From: Sinorhizobium terangae
GTDB taxonomy: Bacteria > Pseudomonadota > Alphaproteobacteria > Rhizobiales > Rhizobiaceae
Length of the DNA stretch: 48,872 bases
Reading direction: 5' to 3'
Assembly (NCBI RefSeq): GCF_009601505.1
Contig: NZ_WITC01000084.1
Coordinates: 1-48,872, forward strand
The notes under the pieces were generated by a model, which did not search any database, was not told where the DNA came from, and saw only the letters and a program-made list of their open reading frames with translations. Within the stretch, counting starts at the first letter, position 1; every line of letters begins with the position of its first letter. A program made the position numbers and the translations under genes. Below, piece after piece: positions 43,700 to 48,872 of this stretch.

Positions 43700-44479
43700 A
43701 TGCTGATCGATACCCATTGCCATCTGGATTTCCCGGACTTCGAGGCCGAGCGCGACGCGATTATCGAACGCGCCGCCGCGGCCGGTGTGGCGCAGATGGT
43801 GACGATTTCGACGCGTGTGAAACGGTTCGACACGATCATCGCGATCGCCGAAGCCTATCCGAATGTGTTTTGCTCCGTCGGTACCCATCCGCACAATGCG
43901 GATGATGAACTCGATATCACCACCGAAGACCTCGTTCGGCTGTCGTCGCATCCGAAAGTCGTTGCGATCGGTGAGGCGGGGCTCGACTATTTCTACGACA
44001 ACGCACCGCGCGACGCGCAGGCAGAAGGCCTGCGCCGCCATATGGCGGCCGCGCGGGAGACAGGGCTGCCGCTCGTCATCCATAGCCGATCGGCGGACGA
44101 AGATATGGCGGCGATCCTGACCGAAGAAAGCGGGAAGGGGGCCTTCCCTTTCCTGCTCCATTGCTTCTCGTCGGGCCCGGACCTCGCGCGAGTTGGCGTC
44201 GAGCTTGGCGGCTATGTGTCCTTTTCCGGAATCCTGACCTTCCCGAAATCGCAGGAGATCAGGGATATCGCGAAGACGATCCCACGCGACCGGATGATCG
44301 TCGAGACGGACGCACCTTACCTCGCGCCCAAACCGTTCCGCGGCAAGCGTAACGAGCCGGCCTTTGTCGCCCATACGGCGCAGGTGCTGGCGGAAACGAT
44401 CGGCGTTTCACCCGCGGAAATTGCCGAGATTACCACGGAGAACGCCTTCCGCATCTTCTCGAAAATGCCGAGGCCCTGA
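43700..44479 (+). CDS. tatD: TatD-family metal-dependent hydrolase
   Basis: A 259-residue TIM-barrel phosphoesterase/DNase-type protein. Metal ligands are seen in order: DTHCHLDF at the N-terminus, GEAGLDYFYD (Glu), LVIHSRSADEDM (His), LHCFSSG (His) and ETDAPYL (Asp). ATG 43700 is used as it gives the family N-terminus MLIDTHCHLD; an upstream frame would overlap metG. It lies 13 bp after metG and 1 bp before the MBL-fold gene, so these form an operon. Roles in DNA repair or quality control are known in relatives. Confidence 0.93.
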   Translation: MLIDTHCHLDFPDFEAERDAIIERAAAAGVAQMVTISTRVKRFDTIIAIAEAYPNVFCSVGTHPHNADDELDITTEDLVRLSSHPKVVAIGEAGLDYFYDNAPRDAQAEGLRRHMAAARETGLPLVIHSRSADEDMAAILTEESGKGAFPFLLHCFSSGPDLARVGVELGGYVSFSGILTFPKSQEIRDIAKTIPRDRMIVETDAPYLAPKPFRGKRNEPAFVAHTAQVLAETIGVSPAEIAEITTENAFRIFSKMPRP

Positions 44480-44480
44480 C

Positions 44481-45317
44481 GTGGCATTTCGGCGGGTTTT
44501 CACCATCCTCGGATGCGGTTCTTCGCCAGGAGTACCGCGTATCACCGGCGATTGGGGAGCCTGCGATCCGTCAAATCCGCGCAACCGCCGGATGCGAGCG
44601 GCGCTGCTCGTCGAGCAGTTCGCACCGGACGGCGGCAAGACGACCGTCGTTATTGATACCGGCCCGGATTTCCGCGCCCAGATGGTTGCCGCCGACGTTC
44701 GCCACATCGACAGCGTCCTTTACACGCATGCCCACGCCGATCATCTGCACGGGATCGACGACCTTCGCGGCTTCGTGATCGAAAATCGCAGGTGTGTGCC
44801 GATCTGGGCGGATGCATCTACGATGAGTGCGATCCGCGAGAGGTTTCGCTATTGCGTCGAATCGCCGCCAGGAAGCGGCTATCCGCCGATCGTTGAGCCG
44901 CATCTCATCACCGAAGACCTGTCGCCGGTTACCGTTCACGGCGCCGGCGGGCCGATTGCTTTCACGCCGTTGATGCAATTTCACGGCAATACCCATTCGC
45001 TCGGTTTTCGAGCTGGCGATTTTGCCTATTGCAGCGATGTCAGCGATTTTCCGCCAGAGACCGTCGGGAAACTGCACGACCTCGATCTGCTGGTCCTCGA
45101 CACGCTGCAATACAAATTCCATCCGAGCCACTTGTCGCTGGTGCAGTCGCTCGGCTGGATCGCGAGGCTTCAGCCGAAGCGCGCCGTGCTGACGCACATG
45201 CATGTGCCGTTGGACTATCAAACGGTGCAGAACGAGACGCCGGATCACGTCGAACCAGCTTATGACATGATGCGTCTCGAGTTCGAGATCGAGATGCCGT
45301 CCGCTGAAGAAGCGTAA
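44481..45317 (+). CDS. MBL-fold metal hydrolase (PhnP/Elac-like)
   Basis: A 278-residue metallo-beta-lactamase-fold phosphodiesterase. The HxHxDH motif is complete in YTHAHADHLHGIDDLR; further ligands are in FHGNTHSLGFR and YCSDVSDFP (Asp), and the C-terminal THMHVPLDY supplies the last His. The start is GTG at 44481, leaving 1 bp after tatD, and gives the expected N-terminus AFRRVFTILGCGSSPGVPRI. Similarity to PhnP (cyclic phosphate phosphodiesterase) is noted, but no phn genes are nearby. It is the last gene before the dif site, about 70 bp away. Confidence 0.88.
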   Translation: MAFRRVFTILGCGSSPGVPRITGDWGACDPSNPRNRRMRAALLVEQFAPDGGKTTVVIDTGPDFRAQMVAADVRHIDSVLYTHAHADHLHGIDDLRGFVIENRRCVPIWADASTMSAIRERFRYCVESPPGSGYPPIVEPHLITEDLSPVTVHGAGGPIAFTPLMQFHGNTHSLGFRAGDFAYCSDVSDFPPETVGKLHDLDLLVLDTLQYKFHPSHLSLVQSLGWIARLQPKRAVLTHMHVPLDYQTVQNETPDHVEPAYDMMRLEFEIEMPSAEEA

Positions 45318-45387
45318 TATCCGACGTTAGAATGCGGCTCCAAGGCATTGATTTCGTGGGATTCAGCGACTTCGAAGCCGCGCGCGC

Positions 45388-45415
45388 GAGTTCCATAATC
45401 TATGTTATGCGATCT
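45388..45415 (-). other. Probable chromosomal dif site (XerC/XerD recombination)
   Basis: Read on the minus strand: XerC arm AGATCGCATAA (45415-45405), 6-bp central region CATAGA (45404-45399), XerD arm TTATGGAACTC (45398-45388). The arms match the dif consensus (E. coli XerC arm GGTGCGCATAA, XerD arm TTATGTTAAAT) with the inner inverted halves GCATAA/TTATG intact. It is an 11-6-11 site as expected. KOPS octamers in the window are polarised about it (see findings). Two insertion sequences start 5 bp from the XerC arm. The whole-genome GC-skew switch is not visible here. Confidence 0.8.
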
Positions 45416-45420
45416 GTTGA
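45416..45420. repeat. GTTGA, left target duplication next to dif
   Basis: Five bases between the XerC arm and the left end of the first insertion sequence. The same five bases follow that element at 47088-47092, as expected of a 5-bp target-site duplication. Confidence 0.75.
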
Positions 45421-45473
45421 TGTAGCCGCAAAGTTAAAGTGTCCTGATCCTGCAAAGTAAGAATGTCACTCTC
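45421..45473 (+). repeat. Left terminal inverted repeat of element A
   Basis: Contains the direct repeats CAAAGTTAAAGTGTCC and CAAAGTAAGAATGTCAC, 25 bp apart. The outer repeat begins 8 bp from the tip. Confidence 0.75.
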
Positions 45474-45504
45474 CCCGGGTTTTCGATGACCTGGGAGATT
45501 GCGG

Positions 45505-46878
45505 ATGGGATTGATTGCGATGAGCGAGCGCGATCTGCAGCGGATAGAAGTTTTGTCGAAGGTGATCGCCGGGCGCATGACGCTTGTGTCGGCGGCACAT
45601 GTGCTTGATCTGAGTACCCGCCAGGTACGTCGTCTGATGGATCGGATTGAGACGAGCGGTGCGGCGTCGATCCGGCACAAGGCGATCGGCCGGCCATCGA
45701 ACAACCGGATCAGCGACGGTGTTCGGGATTATGCAGTGGCACTCGTTCGCGAGCGCTATACGGATTTCGGGCCGACGCTGGCGGCCGAGAAGCTCGCCGA
45801 GCGCGATGGATTGCGTGTCTCGCGCGAGACGTTGCGCCAATGGATGTCGGAGGCCGGCCTGTGGCTGTCGCGCGAGCAGCGGCGGACTTTTCATCAGCCG
45901 CGATTGCGGCGCGAGGCCTATGGCGAGCTGGTGCAGATCGATGGATCCGAGCATCGCTGGTTCGAGGATCGCGGTGACCCATGTTCATTGCTGGTGTTCA
46001 TCGACGATGCGACCGGCAAGCTGATGCAGTTGCGGTTCGTACGCTCGGAAAGCGCCTTCAGCTATTTCGAGGCGCTGGAGCTCTATCTGAAGGCGCATGG
46101 TGCGCCGGTCGCCTTTTATTCCGACAAGCATTCGGTGTTCCGGGTGGCGAAGAAGGACGCCAAGGGCGGCCAGGGCATGACCCAGTTCGGGCGTGCGCTT
46201 TGTGAGCTAAACATCGAGATTCTTTGCGCAAACTCGAGCCAAGCCAAGGGCCGAGTCGAGCGGATGAACCGGACGCTCCAGGATCGGTTGATCAAGGATC
46301 TGCGCCTGGAGGGTATCTGCGGCATGGACGACGGCAACGCTTTCCTGCCAAGGTTCATGGAGCGCTATAACCGGCAGTTTGCCATTACCCCTGCCCGGGC
46401 CGATGATCTGCATCGGCCGCTGAACCTTGCCCCGGATCGGCTGCGCGACGTCCTGTGCAAACGTGAGCAGCGTTATGTCGGTGCCCAGTTGACGTTTTCG
46501 TTCGAGCGCCAGCGGATCATGCTGGAAGAGAACGAGGTGACGCGTGGGTTGGTGGGCCGTTATGTCGAGACCTATGCCTTCGCCGATGGCCGGCTGGACG
46601 TGCGCTGGAAGGGGCATTCCCTGCCCTACAGGACGTTCGACAAGGACCAGCGGGTGACGCATGCGGCGATCACCGAGAACAAGCGGCTTTCCGATGTGCT
46701 GGCCTATATCAAGGAGCGTCAGGATCAGCGACTAACGCCGAAGGTCAAGACCAACAGCGAGAAGATCGGCTACACGCCGCGGGGCGGCAAGCCGGGTCGG
46801 AAGGCGGATTTTATGAACGACCCCACCGTCATTGCCCGACGGCGACAAGCGCTCTCTGACCTCGATGCGGCGGAATGA
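45505..46878 (+). CDS. ISNCY/IS1202-family transposase of element A
   Basis: A 457-residue DDE transposase. The N-terminal helix-turn-helix (LQRIEVLSKVIAGRMTLVSAAHVLDLSTRQVRRLMDRIE) binds the ends. Catalytic residues are expected in ELVQIDGSEHRWFED (first Asp), VAFYSDKHSVFR (second Asp) and RVERMNRTLQDRLIKDLR (Glu). The C-terminal basic tail ends PGRKADFMNDPTVIARRRQ. The start ATG 45505 yields MGLIAMSERD; ATG 45520 is an alternative. The frame is intact with no premature stop, so it could be functional. It shares about half of its residues with the transposase of element B by eye. Confidence 0.9.
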   Translation: MGLIAMSERDLQRIEVLSKVIAGRMTLVSAAHVLDLSTRQVRRLMDRIETSGAASIRHKAIGRPSNNRISDGVRDYAVALVRERYTDFGPTLAAEKLAERDGLRVSRETLRQWMSEAGLWLSREQRRTFHQPRLRREAYGELVQIDGSEHRWFEDRGDPCSLLVFIDDATGKLMQLRFVRSESAFSYFEALELYLKAHGAPVAFYSDKHSVFRVAKKDAKGGQGMTQFGRALCELNIEILCANSSQAKGRVERMNRTLQDRLIKDLRLEGICGMDDGNAFLPRFMERYNRQFAITPARADDLHRPLNLAPDRLRDVLCKREQRYVGAQLTFSFERQRIMLEENEVTRGLVGRYVETYAFADGRLDVRWKGHSLPYRTFDKDQRVTHAAITENKRLSDVLAYIKERQDQRLTPKVKTNSEKIGYTPRGGKPGRKADFMNDPTVIARRRQALSDLDAAE

Positions 46879-46997
46879 TCGGCTGCTCCAACTGTCAAAG
46901 CTAAAGCCGGATGGTGCGTCTCACCCGCCCCCTCCCTTCCCTTGCAACCCGGCCCAGCCGGTCCGGTCGGGGGCTTGCCTCAGTGCAGGTGGACATG

Positions 46998-47028
46998 TCG
47001 AGTGTCGCATTTCTAACTGGCTGAAGAC
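46998..47028. repeat. Extra transposase-binding-type repeat near the right end of element A
   Basis: The reverse complement reads CAGCCAGTTAGAAATGCGAC, closer to element B's inner repeat (GAGCCAGTTAGAGATGCGAC) than to element A's own repeats. It lies about 33 bp inside the regular right-end pair and may mark a hybrid end. Confidence 0.55.
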
Positions 47029-47036
47029 GCGCCCAA

Positions 47037-47087
47037 AGTGACATTTCTACTTTGCGCAACAGCGGACATTTCAACCTCGCCGCCACA
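47037..47087 (-). repeat. Right terminal inverted repeat of element A
   Basis: On the minus strand it starts TGTGGCGGCGAGGTTGAAATG and contains the second repeat CAAAGTAGAAATGTCAC. It matches the left end at about two thirds of positions. Confidence 0.75.
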
Positions 47088-47092
47088 GTTGA
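47088..47092. repeat. GTTGA, second copy between the two insertion sequences
   Basis: Identical to 45416-45420. It is the right duplication of element A and also the only DNA between elements A and B, so both elements sit at the same 5-bp distance from a former or present dif edge. Confidence 0.75.
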
Positions 47093-47146
47093 TGTAGCGG
47101 CAGTTTAGAGATGCGACATATGAGCCAGTTAGAGATGCGACAGTCG
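47093..47146 (+). repeat. Left terminal inverted repeat of element B
   Basis: Two copies of CAGTT(T)AGAGATGCGAC, starting near 47101 and 47127, separated by ATATGAGC. Confidence 0.75.
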
Positions 47147-47237
47147 TCGCCTCTTGGGATGCTGGTCAAACGTCAACGTTTGGAAGGAAGACTGGCGAGG
47201 TGAAGCGTGGTTGAGACCATGAGCGTTCGGAGTCGTC

Positions 47238-48665
47238 ATGTCTTGTTTGATCACCATGTCGCAGAAGGAATTGCATCGTCTTGAACTGATCCAGCGGATT
47301 CGCGGGCGCAGCCTGACCGTCGTCGAGGCGGCCGCGTTGCTTCGTCTTAGCCGCAGTCAGGTCCACCGGCTGTTGCAGGCCTATGACCAGGCCGGCGCCG
47401 ACGGTCTCGTCTCGAAGAAGCGCGGCCGTCCGAGCAACCGGCGTTACAGCGAGGACTTCCGCAACCTGGTGCTCGACCTGGTGCGTGAGCATTACCTGGA
47501 TTTTGGACCGACGTTGGCCGCCGAGAAGCTGCTCGAACGCCACCGGATTGCCGTCAGCAAGGAGACGCTGCGTCAGTGGATGATGGAAGCCGGCATCTGG
47601 GTGTCGCGACGCGAGCGCAAGAAGCGGGTTTTCCAGCCGCGCGGCCGGCGCGATTGTTTCGGCGAACTCGTTCAGATCGACGGCTCGCTTCATTGGTGGT
47701 TCGAGAACCGCGGACCCAAATGCGCCCTGCTCGTCTATATCGACGATGCCACCGGCAAGCTCTTGCATCTGCGCTTCGCCGGATCGGAGAACACCTTCGA
47801 CTATCTGCACGCGACGAAGGCCTATCTGCAGCAATGGGGCAAGCCGATCGCCTTCTACAGCGACAAGCATGGCATCTTCCGCACCACCCATGCTTCCAAG
47901 AAGGACAGAACCAGTGGCCTGACGCAGTTCGGCCGGGCCCTTTATGAGCTCAACATCGACATCATCTGCGCCAATACCCCGCAGGCCAAGGGGCGCGTCG
48001 AGCGCGCCAACCAGACGCTGCAGGATCGGCTGGTCAAGGAACTGCGGCTGCGCGGCATCGACTCGATCGCGGCGGCCAATGCCTATGCGCCGGAGTTCAT
48101 GGCCGACTTCAATCGCCGCTTTGGCAAGGCGCCGCGCAATCCGAAGGACATGCATCGGCCGTTTGCCGCGCATGAGAACCTCGATGGCGCCATGTGCCGC
48201 AAGGAGGTCCGCAAGCTGTCGCAGTCGCTGACGCTGCGCTATGACAAGGTGATGTTCATCCTCGATCCGACCGACCTCGCCACGGCGCTCGCCGGCAAGA
48301 AGCTCATTGTCTGCGACTATCCCGACGGCCGCCTCGAGATCACCCATGAGGGGACGTCCCTGCCCTACAGAGCCTTCGACACCTTACGGTCGGTGCACCG
48401 CTCCGAGGTGGTCGAGAACAAGCGCCTTGATGACATGCTGGCCGTGGTCGCCGAGATGCAGGCCGGACGAGAGCAACAGCGCAGCAAGGGCGGGCCGCGC
48501 CGCACCGGCCAGACGGACCACATGTTCGGCATACGCGACGGCAGCCAAAGCAATGGCTACCAAAAGCGCGGCACCAAGCCTGGCCGGAGGACGGATTTTA
48601 CCAAGGATCCGGTGGTCATCGCCAAGCGCCAGCAAGCCCTTGCGCAGCTGAAGGCGGCGGAGTGA
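47238..48665 (+). CDS. ISNCY/IS1202-family transposase of element B
   Basis: A 475-residue DDE transposase with the same plan as that of element A. The helix-turn-helix is LIQRIRGRSLTVVEAAALLRLSRSQVHRLLQAYD. The catalytic region shows ELVQIDGSLHWWFEN, IAFYSDKHGIFR and RVERANQTLQDRLVKELR. The C-terminus is KPGRRTDFTKDPVVIAKRQ. The frame is uninterrupted. Sequence differences throughout show that the two elements are separate members of one family, not a recent duplication. It starts at ATG 47238, 145 bp inside the left end. Confidence 0.9.
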   Translation: MSCLITMSQKELHRLELIQRIRGRSLTVVEAAALLRLSRSQVHRLLQAYDQAGADGLVSKKRGRPSNRRYSEDFRNLVLDLVREHYLDFGPTLAAEKLLERHRIAVSKETLRQWMMEAGIWVSRRERKKRVFQPRGRRDCFGELVQIDGSLHWWFENRGPKCALLVYIDDATGKLLHLRFAGSENTFDYLHATKAYLQQWGKPIAFYSDKHGIFRTTHASKKDRTSGLTQFGRALYELNIDIICANTPQAKGRVERANQTLQDRLVKELRLRGIDSIAAANAYAPEFMADFNRRFGKAPRNPKDMHRPFAAHENLDGAMCRKEVRKLSQSLTLRYDKVMFILDPTDLATALAGKKLIVCDYPDGRLEITHEGTSLPYRAFDTLRSVHRSEVVENKRLDDMLAVVAEMQAGREQQRSKGGPRRTGQTDHMFGIRDGSQSNGYQKRGTKPGRRTDFTKDPVVIAKRQQALAQLKAAE

Positions 48666-48811
48666 TCGGGGTGTCAAAGCTAAAGTTTATCTTGCCGCTG
48701 GAGCCATCCGCCGCCGACCGGGCTGCGCAACCCTGACCAGCTCCACCCGGCCGGCGGCTATCGTCTGCGTACTTTGTAAATATAGCAACTTGCAAACGAA
48801 GTAATAAGGAG

Positions 48812-48870
48812 TAGGATGACGTCGCGTTTCTAATTTGACTACTTTGTCTCATCTTTAAATAGCTGTGACA
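48812..48870 (-). repeat. Right terminal inverted repeat of element B
   Basis: Read inward on the minus strand from 48870: TGTCACAGCTATTTAAAGAT, then a second repeat, AATTAGAAACGCGAC. It aligns without gaps to the left end at about two thirds of positions over some 50 bp. Confidence 0.7.
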
Positions 48871-48872
48871 TT

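Larger units (their letters stand above)
45421..47087 (+). mobile_element. Insertion sequence A, ISNCY/IS1202-like
   Basis: A 1667-bp element. Its left end, TGTAGCCGCAAAGTTAAAG, and the inverted right end, TGTGGCGGCGAGGTTGAAA, are imperfect inverted repeats starting TGT/ACA. Each end holds two direct repeats of a core similar to GTTARARATGYSAC, about 25 bp apart, the probable transposase-binding sites. The element carries one transposase gene and is flanked by GTTGA on both sides. It lies with its left end 5 bp from the XerC arm of dif. Confidence 0.85.
47093..48870 (+). mobile_element. Insertion sequence B, ISNCY/IS1202-like
   Basis: A 1778-bp element. Left end TGTAGCGGCAGTTTAGAGAT; right end on the minus strand TGTCACAGCTATTTAAAGAT. 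Both ends carry two repeats about 26 bp apart (GTTTAGAGATGCGAC and GTTAGAGATGCGAC at the left; ATTTAAAGATGAGAC and AATTAGAAACGCGAC at the right). The element ends two bases before the window does; those two bases are TT, so its right flank cannot be judged. Confidence 0.8.

Noticed and set aside
42103..43839. 578-codon minus-strand frame opposite metG
   Set aside because: It is a shadow of an unmistakable methionyl-tRNA synthetase. The composition has no recognisable domain.
45318..45387. Alternative reading of the dif-like site as a terminator for the MBL-fold gene
   Set aside because: The arms are not a GC-rich stem with a T run; their 11-6-11 layout and the GCATAA/TTATG halves fit XerC/XerD binding much better.
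45421..48870. Elements A and B as one composite transposon
   Set aside because: Each has its own terminal repeats and transposase, there is no cargo gene, and GTTGA lies between them.
1..48872. CRISPR array or prophage
   Set aside because: No regularly spaced repeats with unique spacers, no cas genes and no phage structural genes are visible.

Overview
The window is chromosomal DNA from an alphaproteobacterium, almost certainly a Sinorhizobium/Ensifer relative. The evidence is the GC-rich codon use, rhizobial intergenic repeats (RIME-like and other mosaic palindromes), an alphaproteobacterial SOS box (GTTC-N7-GTTC) before lexA, and the core order rlpA - dac - tmk - holB - mazG-like - metG - tatD - MBL hydrolase. 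All calls come from reading the sequence; no database search was possible.

Layout. 1-9.4 kb: housekeeping genes (xanthine phosphoribosyltransferase, a molybdopterin-binding CinA-type protein, a WrbA quinone oxidoreductase whose start looks frameshifted, small unknown proteins, a glyoxalase-fold protein, tRNA-Leu, a HAD phosphatase with a secreted partner, TrkH, threonine dehydratase, a HlyU-like protein). 9.5-15.3 kb: a Tat-exported 2',3'-cyclic nucleotidase, a membrane diguanylate cyclase, and a divergent Lrp-type regulator/alanine dehydrogenase pair. 15.4-18.8 kb: a minus-strand run cysteine synthase - AlaX - mercaptopyruvate sulfurtransferase - GNAT. 19-23.2 kb: an SDR enzyme, a two-gene SMR efflux pair, tRNA-Asn, tRNA-Cys and lexA.

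23.3-34.5 kb is an accessory catabolic island: a divergent LysR regulator, then a compact, partly overlapping operon. It encodes a beta-hydroxyacid-dehydrogenase-like enzyme, an enolase-superfamily enzyme, a thiolase/Ltp2-like protein, its DUF35 partner, an NDP-forming acyl-CoA synthetase, and a complete ABC importer. Together they look like a dedicated uptake and CoA-dependent degradation pathway for an unidentified organic acid.

34.5-45.3 kb returns to core genes (rlpA, a D-Ala-D-Ala carboxypeptidase homologue with altered active-site motifs, tmk, holB, metG, tatD), with tRNA-Ser and several small genes.

The most striking region is the right end. At 45388-45415 there is a 28-bp site with the full architecture of a XerC/XerD dif site. 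Exactly 5 bp from its XerC arm begins the first of two different ISNCY/IS1202-like insertion sequences (45421-47087 and 47093-48870), separated only by a second copy of the same 5 bp, GTTGA. FtsK-type KOPS octamers (GGGNAGGG), counted by eye, are mostly on the plus strand to the left of this site and only on the minus strand to the right. This is what is expected if it is the working chromosomal dif at the replication terminus. The window thus appears to show a dif-targeting IS family stacked at a rhizobial chromosome dimer-resolution site.
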